A stretch of 21,462 nt of DNA from a virus: positions 1 to 21,462 of IMG/VR virus record IMGVR_UViG_3300009420_002216; one strand, 5' to 3'. Position numbers and translations under genes: made by a program. Below the pieces are notes generated by a model. It saw nothing but the letters and a program-made list of their open reading frames with translations, was not told the DNA's origin and did no database searches. Positions 7,391-14,979 of the stretch are shown piece after piece. The number at the start of each line of letters is the position of its first letter. Positions within the stretch are counted from its first letter, which is position 1.

Positions 7391-8613
7391 TGTATTTAGA
7401 ATATTTTGACAAATTTAAAGGTATGACTCCTTATCTTGAAATAGATGAGAGAGAATGGGAGTATATCAAAGAAACATTCGAAAAGGATGATGTCAAAGAA
7501 AGTCTTGCTAAAGTTGCAATGACTTATGAAATTCCATACGCCAATATATCAGAAAAAGATGCCTATAAAGCTTTACAAAAGTTAAAGGGTATGAGACATA
7601 ATGATTTATTGGTAGATGGTGAGTGGTTTGCTCGTGAGGGAACTGCATACAAATATGATTTAAAGTTTGAAGGTAAACAACAATACTTTAGAAGAGTTAA
7701 TATAGGTAATGCTGCAAGTAATTTTTTTCAACAAGAAAATCGATGGAGTGTGGATGGAACAATATCCCCAGGCCCGAAGAGAACTTGGGAAACTGAAAAA
7801 TATATGACATCATTGATGGGTGCAGCATATACTCTAAAATTATCTAAAATAACTGCGGGTAATCTTAGAATTATGTTAAGTTTACGGAAGTATATTTGTT
7901 CACAATTTAAACCTAATGTGTCAAAAGTACTATACGATAAGTTAGGTAGTGAAAACATATTAGATTTCTCTGCAGGTTGGGGGGATAGATTAGCAGGATT
8001 CTATGGTAGTGAAAGTGGTAAGTATTATCTTGGGATAGACCCACGAAAAGAAAACCATCCTATTTACAAGGAACAAAAAGAGTTCTATGAAAAACATAGA
8101 AATATGTTTTTTGAAGTTGATAAGGATGCACAATTTATAGTATCCCCAGCAGAAGATGTGGATTTCAAAGAGTATGAAAATATATTTGATACGGTCTTTA
8201 CATCACCACCATATTTTTCAGTTGAACGATATAGTTATGATGATACTCAAAGTTGGGTACGATATAAAACCATTGAAGAATGGAATGAGAAATTTTTACA
8301 GGCAACTATTAAAAAATTATGGTGTTCTATAAAAAGTGGTGGATATTTATTAGTGAATATATCAGATGTATATGCAAGTTCTAAGGGTGGTAAAGATTGG
8401 TTGGAGATTTGTAATCCTATGAATGATTTCCTAAGTACATTTGGTGATTCAGAATATCAAGGTTGTATTGGTATGGAAATGGCAAAACGTCCTAATAGTG
8501 GTGGAGCAGGAACTGCCGCAGAAGATAGGTTTAAGGATGAAACATTAGAACTTGCCGAGAAAACCAAAGATAAAACTTTTTGTGAACCAATTTGGATATG
8601 GAAAAAACTTTAA
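7390..8613 (+). CDS. DNA methyltransferase (amino-methylating, SPPY type)
   Basis: A 407-aa S-adenosylmethionine-dependent methyltransferase. Motif I is ILDFSAGWGDRL (190-201), the cofactor acid follows in LGIDPR (214-219), and motif IV is TSPPYF (271-276). SPPY is typical of enzymes that methylate exocyclic amines, most often N4-cytosine, sometimes N6-adenine. About 180 residues precede motif I and may hold target recognition, since motif I comes before motif IV with little room between them. No restriction partner is evident, so it is probably a protective or regulatory phage methylase rather than half of a restriction system. The start codon overlaps the previous stop as TAATG, and the last 16 bases overlap the following oxygenase gene, indicating coupled translation. 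The target sequence cannot be predicted from this. Confidence 0.85.
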   Translation: MYLEYFDKFKGMTPYLEIDEREWEYIKETFEKDDVKESLAKVAMTYEIPYANISEKDAYKALQKLKGMRHNDLLVDGEWFAREGTAYKYDLKFEGKQQYFRRVNIGNAASNFFQQENRWSVDGTISPGPKRTWETEKYMTSLMGAAYTLKLSKITAGNLRIMLSLRKYICSQFKPNVSKVLYDKLGSENILDFSAGWGDRLAGFYGSESGKYYLGIDPRKENHPIYKEQKEFYEKHRNMFFEVDKDAQFIVSPAEDVDFKEYENIFDTVFTSPPYFSVERYSYDDTQSWVRYKTIEEWNEKFLQATIKKLWCSIKSGGYLLVNISDVYASSKGGKDWLEICNPMNDFLSTFGDSEYQGCIGMEMAKRPNSGGAGTAAEDRFKDETLELAEKTKDKTFCEPIWIWKKL

Positions 8614-9248
8614 TAAGTAATGATAATCCTTTATTTACTAAGGAAGAGTGCTTAGAGATAAGAAGTTGGGCAAGGTTAAAAGTTCAATGGATGGATAACT
8701 TCGACCCCTATACTGATGAATATGTTCCGATGTGCTCTAAAATGTTATCAAGTATTATACATTGGGATGAAGATGAGAAGTATAAGTGGGTGCATGATAA
8801 GATATTTGAGTGGGGTAAATCATTAGATATTGGAATTAAAAGATTAGGTACGCCGAAGTTGAGAACAAATTGGTTTATGATTAATAATTACCCAAAGGGA
8901 ACTTTCTTCAAACCGCATTCTGATAAGACAGGAAACTATGGTGAGTTAGATGATAAGGATAAGAATGGTGGTAGTGCGGTATATGTTGAGAATGAAAAAA
9001 ATATACGAATTGCAACTTTTGTTACACAATTATCAGAGCCCAACGAGTATGAAGGTGGAGAGGTAGAACATGATACAAATTCAAAGGGCCAGTTTAAAAA
9101 TAGTATGAATAAAAAAGTAGTAAGAAAGAGTCAAGAAATCGGACACACATCAATACATAGTTCAGATTTAATACATTGGGTTAATCCCATAACATCTGGT
9201 AACAGATGGAGTTTACAAATATTTTTAGAAAAGGATAGTTTCGTATGA
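8598..9248 (+). CDS. 2OG-Fe(II) oxygenase, prolyl-4-hydroxylase-like (copy a)
   Basis: A 216-aa non-haem iron dioxygenase that should couple 2-oxoglutarate decarboxylation to hydroxylation of an unknown substrate. The iron triad is visible as H107-x-D109 (FKPHSD) and H193 (DLIHWVNP), with R203 (GNRWSLQIF) as the 2-oxoglutarate anchor; EPNEYEGGEVE (147-157) is the conserved turn shared with the other copies in this window. I chose ATG 8598 rather than the TTG two codons earlier. It overlaps the methyltransferase gene by 16 bases, and its stop overlaps the ATG of the clamp-loader gene (ATGA). It is the most divergent of four oxygenases here, with an extra loop at about 112-135. Like the other three it ends in Phe-Val-stop. 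The substrate could be protein, nucleic acid or glycan. Confidence 0.85.
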   Translation: MEKTLISNDNPLFTKEECLEIRSWARLKVQWMDNFDPYTDEYVPMCSKMLSSIIHWDEDEKYKWVHDKIFEWGKSLDIGIKRLGTPKLRTNWFMINNYPKGTFFKPHSDKTGNYGELDDKDKNGGSAVYVENEKNIRIATFVTQLSEPNEYEGGEVEHDTNSKGQFKNSMNKKVVRKSQEIGHTSIHSSDLIHWVNPITSGNRWSLQIFLEKDSFV

Positions 9249-10168
9249 CAGAAATAAAAAATACCCTATGGGTAGAAAAATATCGGCCGCAATCACTTGA
9301 CACTTACATTGGGAATGAACATCTCAAAAGTAAAGTCAAAGTGTATTTGGAGAGTGGCGATTTACCACACCTTTTACTTTATGGGCGTGCTGGTACAGGT
9401 AAAACCACTCTCGCAAAAATACTCGTTAATAATATAGATTGTGATTATCTTTATATTAACGCTTCAGATGAGAATAGTGTAGATGTAGTTCGTGATAAAG
9501 TAAAGAATTTTGCATCAACACTTGGATTTTCAGAGATGAAGATTATAATCTTAGATGAGTGTGATTATATCACACCAAACGCACAGGCTGCACTTCGTAA
9601 TCTAATGGAAACATTTTCAAGACATTGTAGATTTATTCTAACGTGTAATTTTGTTGAGAGGATAATTGACCCAATCCAATCCAGATGTCAATCCTTTCAA
9701 ATTATCCCACCAGATAGAAAACAAGTTGCACTACATATGTCTACTATTTTACAACACGAACAGATAGAAGCTAAAGTAGATGATATCGTAACGATAGTAA
9801 ATAGTGGTTATCCAGATATTAGAAGGGTTATTAATGCATCACAGAGACAAGTGGTAGATGGTAAACTTATTATAGATGAAGCGATGAGTACACAAAATGA
9901 TTACAAGTTAGAAGTGTTAGAAATCTTGAAAACCCAAGATAAGAAAAATGCTTTCAAAAATATCAGACAACTTTTAGCTGATTCTAAAATTACTGATTAT
10001 AGTGATATGTTTAGATTGATGTTTGACACTGTCGATAATTGGGGTAGTGGATACCTTGCAGAATGTATATTAATATTAAGTAAGTATCAACAAAGTGATG
10101 CAGTAGTAGTAGATAAAGAAATAAATGCTATGGCAATGTTTGTTGAAATAATAGGAACAATAAAATGA
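9245..10168 (+). CDS. 44: Clamp-loader ATPase subunit (T4 gp44-like)
   Basis: A 307-aa AAA+ protein (T4 gp44 is 319 aa) that opens the sliding clamp and loads it at primer-template junctions. Visible motifs: the opening LWVEKYRPQSLDTYIG (8-23), Walker A GRAGTGKTT (47-55), Walker B IIILDECD (100-107), sensor 1 LTCN (132-135) and the SRC arginine finger (146-148). All residues needed for ATP hydrolysis are present. Its partner, a gp62-like subunit, is not adjacent but about 5.4 kb downstream at 15613, which is unlike T4, where the two genes are neighbours. The start is coupled to the upstream oxygenase (ATGA), with AAAGGA about nine bases before; the stop is likewise coupled to the next gene. 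Confidence 0.95.
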   Translation: MTEIKNTLWVEKYRPQSLDTYIGNEHLKSKVKVYLESGDLPHLLLYGRAGTGKTTLAKILVNNIDCDYLYINASDENSVDVVRDKVKNFASTLGFSEMKIIILDECDYITPNAQAALRNLMETFSRHCRFILTCNFVERIIDPIQSRCQSFQIIPPDRKQVALHMSTILQHEQIEAKVDDIVTIVNSGYPDIRRVINASQRQVVDGKLIIDEAMSTQNDYKLEVLEILKTQDKKNAFKNIRQLLADSKITDYSDMFRLMFDTVDNWGSGYLAECILILSKYQQSDAVVVDKEINAMAMFVEIIGTIK

Positions 10169-10431
10169 ATATGAAAGCACAGAAACCAATAAAAAACCCA
10201 CAGCAGAAAGTAGATTTAGCTAAAGCAGATACACTAAATTGTCAGGCGTGTGGTAATTATTTGTTTATAACATCAACGATTATAAAAAAGATATCTGCAA
10301 TAATGTCACCAAATGGTCAAGAAGGATTAGTTCCAATTGAAGTATTTAGTTGTGGTAATTGTGGACAAGTACCAACCGAGATGTTAAAAGGAACAGGTCT
10401 TGAACCCGCAGAACCCGCACTGGACTCATAA
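10165..10431 (+). CDS. Small zinc-ribbon protein
   Basis: An 88-aa protein with two Cys-x2-Cys knuckles, C26/C29 (LNCQACGN) and C63/C66 (FSCGNCGQ), separated by about 33 residues: a zinc-ribbon layout. The first 20 residues are Lys/Gln-rich and probably disordered. Its ATG overlaps the clamp-loader stop (ATGA), and its 3' end overlaps the next gene by 32 bases, so it is translated as part of the replication operon. Zinc ribbons in this size range often bind nucleic acid or a polymerase; a link to replication or transcription is inference from position only. It sits where T4 would carry gp62, but it has no resemblance to that protein. Confidence 0.7.
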   Translation: MNMKAQKPIKNPQQKVDLAKADTLNCQACGNYLFITSTIIKKISAIMSPNGQEGLVPIEVFSCGNCGQVPTEMLKGTGLEPAEPALDS

Positions 10432-11113
10432 AGAGTTTGATATATTTGATGATTTAAAATCAAGAAAGAATCAAACACATAAAACTGTCGGCGGAGATAA
10501 AACTGGTAGAGTAGTTGGTGGATATACATTTAATGAACTTGGATTTAGGGGAGATGATTTAGAAACTTATTTTTCATCAAAATCTAAGTTACTTACTTTT
10601 GGATGCAGTCATACATTGGGGGTAGGTGTGGGAAATGAGGAAACATGGCCACATTTATTAGCAAACAAAATTCAACACTCACATATTAATTGTGGTATTC
10701 AAGGAATATCTAATGATACAATTAGTAGAGCAGTTCTATCATATACAGAAATTTTAAAACCAGATTTAATTGTTGTTTTATATACTTATCCACATAGGAG
10801 AGAGTACACCACATTGGATGGTAGGAAATGCTCCTTTAAACCTGATGGTAAATGGGATTATTGGGAAACTGATGATGGGTTGTTAGCTCACGATTCACTT
10901 GTAAATTTACAGAACGATGAATATGATAATGACAATCTATACAGAAATCAATTACTGATTAAGAATTATTTGGAAAATAAAGGAATTAGATTACTAACAA
11001 ATGTTATAGATGAATATCTTGGGTGTTGGGAAGATGAGGCAGTTGATGGTAACCACGCTGGAGTTTTATCTAACGAATTATTTACCAAAAATTTATATGA
11101 GAGATATTTATAA
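10400..11113 (+). CDS. SGNH/GDSL-like hydrolase
   Basis: A 237-aa protein with the block pattern of SGNH esterases: nucleophile Ser 70 in TFGCSHTLGVG (67-76), a Gly-x-Ser-Asn block GISND (102-106), and a C-terminal D-x2-H, D216/H219 (VDGNHAG). The strand PDLIVVLYTY (121-130) fits the central sheet. Enzymes of this fold remove acyl or acetyl groups from sugars, peptidoglycan or lipids. No signal peptide is present, so it acts in the cytoplasm or in the virion. The chosen start is TTG 10400, with AAAAGGA seven bases upstream (10386-10392), overlapping the zinc-ribbon gene by 32 bases; there is no better in-frame start before the conserved ELGFRG segment (46-51). Next to a probable structural gene, it could trim host surface glycans. 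The fold call is fairly sure, the substrate unknown. Confidence 0.68.
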   Translation: MNPQNPHWTHKEFDIFDDLKSRKNQTHKTVGGDKTGRVVGGYTFNELGFRGDDLETYFSSKSKLLTFGCSHTLGVGVGNEETWPHLLANKIQHSHINCGIQGISNDTISRAVLSYTEILKPDLIVVLYTYPHRREYTTLDGRKCSFKPDGKWDYWETDDGLLAHDSLVNLQNDEYDNDNLYRNQLLIKNYLENKGIRLLTNVIDEYLGCWEDEAVDGNHAGVLSNELFTKNLYERYL

Positions 11114-11131
11114 TATATATAGGAGAACCTT

Positions 11132-12655
11132 GTGTCAATAACAATATTTAGTCAGAAATCAGATGTAGAAACAAAGTTAGAATCACTATCTAATTACATT
11201 ACAGGTAGTGCTGGCGGTTGGCCTGATTCATCTTACGCAGGAATACTTGCGTGTTATGATTTTACAATTGAAAGTGGTAGTGATGATGTAAAGGTATTCG
11301 AGATGAATACTGCAATCAATAGTACTCAGATGAGTAGTCTATATGGGAATATATATGATGATATTGCACAATACGCCTCAACACAAAGTTATTCAGATGT
11401 ACAGATATATGGTAGTTTTCAATTTGGAACATTTAATCCACCTACTGCAAAACAACCTACAATATCTGCAAGTTTTGCTCAACATAATATTAGTTCATCA
11501 TTTAATAATGCGAATCAAGCACAATACTTAGCAAAAAGAGGTACTGCATCTAATTCAGGTAGTTTTCATTTATTCGTAGCTACACCAAATAATACAGATG
11601 ATACTTTGTATCAGATATCAAGTGGTTCATTTACTAAATCAAGTTTTAGAACTATACTTGGAGCATCACCAATTGGTGGTGATTCTTTAATTGGGACATT
11701 TAATTCAGCATCAATAGCAGCAAATAAAGGGGTTAGTGATTATCCAGATTATGTTTTAAAAGATTTGGCTAAAGATGCATCATTTATGGTTACTGCCGAG
11801 GGTTCTATTTCATTTAATTCATACATCAGTAGTGCAAACCAACGAACACTTGTAAGTGGGAGTGATGGAGACTATAACTGGACTTGGTCAACACACGAGA
11901 ACGAAAGTATGCAATACCTTTATGATGCAGATATGGCAACTGGAACACAAAAGTATGTAGAAGATTATATTATTTCATCGGGTAGTGATGATGGTTCAAG
12001 AAAATTTATAGGTAATGGTAGGAGTGTACAATTATTAACACCCGAAAAAGTAATTACACTTGGTACTTACTATAGTAGTAAGTTTTCATTGTTAAACGCC
12101 CCAACAGGTGTAAGTTCATCTCTGAATAATGATTGGTATGAGTGGAAATTAAAACCCTACCAAGGCCCATCTACACCACATGGTGCAACAATTCGTATGT
12201 ATGATGATAGTACTAAATTGGTACAAAATGTAGAGGTTGGTGATGTAGTTAAATCGTATCAACCAGGTGGTTCTGGTTCATTGGGGATGCCAGATAGTGA
12301 TATGAATTATTTAAGTTGGAGTTCTACAGATGTAAGTGATAGTTTTGCAAGTGGTTCAGTTGTTGTGGATGTAAATTCACAAGAAGTAGATTTATACTAT
12401 TTGATAAATGATACTTATAAGATTCCACAATTAGCAGGAGTCTATATGGATAGGGGTGGTTTGGGATACTTTCAGTTTAGAAAAGGTTATGAGGTAGAAG
12501 TGGATGATAAATTATTTGATAAAGATGGTAATTGGATTGAAGTCACTGCAGTGGAAGAGAAGTATCTTACTGAAACTTTTTATTCACTCAATGTAGAAGA
12601 TATTGATACATACTTCACATCAGATATATTAGTTCATAATTTGCCAAGAAAATAA
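11132..12655 (+). CDS. Probable phage structural protein with a degenerate C-terminal Hint domain
   Basis: A 507-aa protein starting at GTG with AGGAG six bases upstream. Residues 1-340 are rich in Ser, Asn, Thr and Gly with repeated GSF/ASF/SSF tripeptides (94-96, 113-115, 122-124, 143-145, 165-167), a composition usual for tail or fibre proteins. Residues 346-503 match the Hint (hedgehog/intein) layout: GATIRMYDDS followed by VEVGDVV (351-373), a middle strand LYYLINDTYKI (421-431), DGNWIEVTAVE (465-475), and a final block YSLNVEDIDTYFTSDILVHN (484-503). The penultimate His 502 and terminal Asn 503 are kept. The first-residue Cys appears replaced (Thr 348 by alignment) and the middle T-x2-H is lost, and only LPRK follows the Asn, so protein splicing is unlikely. 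An early VFEMNT (55-60) recalls ATP-grasp tails, but I put little weight on it. Structural role is inferred from composition. Confidence 0.6.
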   Translation: MSITIFSQKSDVETKLESLSNYITGSAGGWPDSSYAGILACYDFTIESGSDDVKVFEMNTAINSTQMSSLYGNIYDDIAQYASTQSYSDVQIYGSFQFGTFNPPTAKQPTISASFAQHNISSSFNNANQAQYLAKRGTASNSGSFHLFVATPNNTDDTLYQISSGSFTKSSFRTILGASPIGGDSLIGTFNSASIAANKGVSDYPDYVLKDLAKDASFMVTAEGSISFNSYISSANQRTLVSGSDGDYNWTWSTHENESMQYLYDADMATGTQKYVEDYIISSGSDDGSRKFIGNGRSVQLLTPEKVITLGTYYSSKFSLLNAPTGVSSSLNNDWYEWKLKPYQGPSTPHGATIRMYDDSTKLVQNVEVGDVVKSYQPGGSGSLGMPDSDMNYLSWSSTDVSDSFASGSVVVDVNSQEVDLYYLINDTYKIPQLAGVYMDRGGLGYFQFRKGYEVEVDDKLFDKDGNWIEVTAVEEKYLTETFYSLNVEDIDTYFTSDILVHNLPRK

Positions 12656-13272
12656 TGAGAGAAAATAAAGCATTTCAATTCTCAATTCAAATACCAACAT
12701 TCCTATCACACGAAAAGTGTGATGAGATAGTACAGACAATAAAAAAATCAGAAGTTGTTAGGGATGGTTGTGTAACTGATGGTAAAGGTGTTGAAGATAT
12801 TACAATTAAAAATATTAGAGATGCCAATGAGTGGTATTTAATACCAATTCCCAATCACGAATTTAGACCAAATAAAGTAAATAACGATTGGAAACCATTA
12901 CAGACTAAAATGTATAATATGGTTGATTTGGTAAATTCTAATGTATTTAAGTTTCAAATAGAAGAATCTGAAAATGAATTAAAATTAATAGAATATAGAC
13001 CAAATGGATTTTATACTTGGCATGCTGATTATAGTTTCAGTTGTTCTACAAGAAAACTTGCAGCAGTGGTTCAGTTAACAGACCCTAATGAATATGAGGG
13101 TGGAGATTTACAATTTGGTTTACAGAATCAAGATGGTGGATGGTATAGTGCAAAAAGAGAAAAGGGTTCTATAACAATATTTCCATCTTTTTTTACACAT
13201 AGAGTTACCCCTGTAACAAAAGGTGTTCGACACACACTACAAGAATTTTATGTAGGCAATCATTTTGTTTAA
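12655..13272 (+). CDS. 2OG-Fe(II) oxygenase, prolyl-4-hydroxylase-like (copy b)
   Basis: A 205-aa 2-oxoglutarate-dependent dioxygenase. The iron ligands are H123-x-D125 (YTWHADY) and H182 (FPSFFTHRVTP), with R192 (KGVRHTL) holding 2-oxoglutarate; DPNEYEGGDLQF (143-154) is the family turn. It resembles copy d at 14407 over its whole length, down to the opening FxF-x4-FLS-x2-CD, so the two are clear paralogs. Its ATG overlaps the stop of the Hint-domain gene (TAATG), and its own tail GNHFV-stop contains the TTG start of the next gene. Sitting directly after a probable structural gene suggests that the substrate may be a virion protein or surface sugar, but nothing in the sequence fixes this. 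Confidence 0.87.
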   Translation: MRENKAFQFSIQIPTFLSHEKCDEIVQTIKKSEVVRDGCVTDGKGVEDITIKNIRDANEWYLIPIPNHEFRPNKVNNDWKPLQTKMYNMVDLVNSNVFKFQIEESENELKLIEYRPNGFYTWHADYSFSCSTRKLAAVVQLTDPNEYEGGDLQFGLQNQDGGWYSAKREKGSITIFPSFFTHRVTPVTKGVRHTLQEFYVGNHFV

Positions 13273-13885
13273 ATATACAGAAGAGAGTTTATTAAGAGAC
13301 GATAAAATAGTAATGCATGAGTGGGAACATCCAATTATGTTCAAACATGCCGAGGTTGTTGCAAAAAATGGTGGTGATATTTTAGAGTTGGGTTTTGGTA
13401 TGGGTATAAGTGCAGATTATATTCAAGAACACGATATCACTTCACACACCATCATAGAAAATAATGAAGTTGTATTTGAAAAATTAAAAGAATGGTCTAA
13501 AGATAAACCAAATGTTCATATAATATTTGGGGATTGGAAAACATCATTACCACGAGCAATAAAATTTGATGGGATATTAAAGGATACCTATGGTGATAAG
13601 GTGGGTGCAGTTATGTTTCCACATAGTATATTATCAGCGTGTAGGGTTGGTACAATAGTTAGTTTTTTTAATGATTATTTAAAACCACAAACAATATATC
13701 AGGGGGTGGGTGGTAAGTTTCCGTTATTTTTAGAAGATAGTGATATGGATTTCCACGAGGTAGGAATAGAAGTGCCTGAGTTTGTAGATTATTTAACAGG
13801 AGATGGTAATTACTTTGTACCAGAGTGGATTGTATCAGAGTGTGATACCAAAGAAAATTTTAATGAAAAAATCAAAAGAAAATAA
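13265..13885 (+). CDS. Class I SAM methyltransferase resembling guanidinoacetate/arginine N-methyltransferases
   Basis: A 206-aa methyltransferase with motif I DILELGFGMGIS (38-49), the acid of strand 2 in TIIENN (62-67), and FDGILKDTYGD (101-111). The combination of HEWEHPIM (18-25) before motif I, GFGMGI, the IIE-N strand and DGI-x2-DTY is what I know from guanidinoacetate methyltransferase and RMT2-type arginine methyltransferases. In those enzymes the Glu after Trp (here E21) and the Asp of DTY (here D107) bind the guanidino group, and both are kept. So the substrate may be an arginine side chain or another guanidino compound. TTG 13265 overlaps the oxygenase stop by eight bases; ATG 13313 (residue 17) is the alternative start. 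No target is adjacent other than the probable structural protein. The methyltransferase fold is sure, the subfamily moderately so. Confidence 0.75.
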   Translation: MFKYTEESLLRDDKIVMHEWEHPIMFKHAEVVAKNGGDILELGFGMGISADYIQEHDITSHTIIENNEVVFEKLKEWSKDKPNVHIIFGDWKTSLPRAIKFDGILKDTYGDKVGAVMFPHSILSACRVGTIVSFFNDYLKPQTIYQGVGGKFPLFLEDSDMDFHEVGIEVPEFVDYLTGDGNYFVPEWIVSECDTKENFNEKIKRK

Positions 13886-14414
13886 AGATTTTAAATGGGT
13901 GGTAACCCGTGATAAGTTTTTATCACAAACCAAAATTTCAGAGATTATTGATACAATAAAAACTGGTGAACTAAAATATATGGCAGATACTGAAACATCA
14001 GATGTTTCCGTTGATATAAATGATTCAGATTTAAATAATAAGTTATGGAAGTTCATAGAGATATCTAATAAATTATATTTTAAATTCAACATTGATGGTA
14101 TTCAAGGTAATAAATTATTTGGTAAATATTATAATGAAGAAACCTTTACAGAGAGTGATTTTCCACATTCTGATTTTGCTCCAGGTAAGAATTATACATG
14201 GGATTACCTGGACACCACCACGAAGTTAACTGCGTTAGTATTTTTAAACGATGGTTACGAGGGCGGTGAGTTACGAGTGTGGGATACAAAAATAAAACCA
14301 GAAGTTGGTAAGTTGGTTATCTTTCCATCGTTTGCAGCACATCAAGTTTGTAAGTTTGAAGGTGATGATAGGTATGTTTTAATCGGGTGGATACAAGGAG
14401 ACCATTTTGTATAA
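13863..14414 (+). CDS. 2OG-Fe(II) oxygenase, prolyl-4-hydroxylase-like (copy c)
   Basis: A 183-aa dioxygenase from ATG 13863; the frame is open 60 bases further upstream (ATG 13803), but those residues lie inside the preceding gene and do not resemble the other copies. Ligands: H102-x-D104 (FPHSDFAPG), H160 (FPSFAAHQV) and R170 (DDRYVLIGW); NDGYEGGELRVWD (129-141) is the conserved turn. The spacing after the HxD, with an insert APGKNYTWDY, differs from copies b and d, so this is a separate lineage and not a fresh duplicate. It overlaps the methyltransferase gene by 23 bases, and its tail QGDHFV carries an AAGGAG (14395-14400) plus TTG that start the next oxygenase. Function as for the other copies; the substrate is unknown. 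Confidence 0.82.
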   Translation: MKKSKENKDFKWVVTRDKFLSQTKISEIIDTIKTGELKYMADTETSDVSVDINDSDLNNKLWKFIEISNKLYFKFNIDGIQGNKLFGKYYNEETFTESDFPHSDFAPGKNYTWDYLDTTTKLTALVFLNDGYEGGELRVWDTKIKPEVGKLVIFPSFAAHQVCKFEGDDRYVLIGWIQGDHFV

Positions 14415-14979
14415 AATAAATGATAAATTTGAGTTTGTTATTTACAAGGAAAACTTTCTAAGTGATTTAGAATGTGATAAGTTAATAAAAACACTCGATA
14501 CAGATGAATTAACTGGTGGAGAATTGGTAGGTGATTACAGAGATTCAATTGTTAATAAAAATGTTAGGCAAACACTTAACATAGATTTTCAAGATAAAAA
14601 TCTATTTAAAAGATTAAATACTGCAACTAAAATTGCAAATGAACAATATTTTAATTATAATATTGATAGTATAGATACATTAAGATTTTTGAAATATGGT
14701 ATAGGTGGAACTTATAATTGGCATACTGATTATGGTAGACACGAATGCTCTATGAGAAAACTTACTGCAATTATTCAATTATCTGATGGAAACAATTACG
14801 AGGGTGGTGATTTTGAATTTGGATTAACTGATAAAGAGGGTACAGGTTTGATTACAGGTAACAGAACTAAAGGTTGTTTATTAGTTTTTCCATCATTTTT
14901 ATCACATAGAGTTACACCAATCACAAAGGGTATAAGATGTTCAATTATAACTTGGATGGAAGGCGATACATTTGTATAA
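14407..14979 (+). CDS. 2OG-Fe(II) oxygenase, prolyl-4-hydroxylase-like (copy d)
   Basis: A 190-aa dioxygenase with H106-x-D108 (YNWHTDY), H167 (FPSFLSHRVTP) and R177 (KGIRCSI); NNYEGGDFEFGL (129-140) is the family turn. It is a close paralog of copy b: both share MRKLTA/TRKLAA after the HxD, FPSF-x2-HRVTP-x-TKG-x-R, and the N-terminal FLS-x2-CD. The start is TTG 14407, six bases after a perfect AAGGAG; no ATG lies near the conserved N-terminus, so TTG is well supported. The first eight bases overlap the end of copy c, and the last eight bases (TTGTATAA) are the start of the sulfotransferase gene. Sampled bases 14581-14640 contain only 11 G+C of 60. Confidence 0.87.
   Translation: MYKINDKFEFVIYKENFLSDLECDKLIKTLDTDELTGGELVGDYRDSIVNKNVRQTLNIDFQDKNLFKRLNTATKIANEQYFNYNIDSIDTLRFLKYGIGGTYNWHTDYGRHECSMRKLTAIIQLSDGNNYEGGDFEFGLTDKEGTGLITGNRTKGCLLVFPSFLSHRVTPITKGIRCSIITWMEGDTFV

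Noticed and set aside
7700-7745. PIP-like AASNFFQQ segment in the DNA methyltransferase
   Set aside because: There is no Gln and no hydrophobic residue at the right spacing, and the segment is internal rather than at a terminus.
9297-9326. TTGACA inside the start of the gp44 gene as an internal promoter
   Set aside because: At the 18-nt spacing used elsewhere the -10 position reads ATCTCA, and the AAAGTAC extension is absent; it encodes conserved gp44 residues.
13803-13862. Upstream ATG for oxygenase copy c, 20 residues longer
   Set aside because: The extra residues are the out-of-frame reading of the methyltransferase C-terminus and do not resemble the N-termini of the other copies; ATG 13863 fits better.
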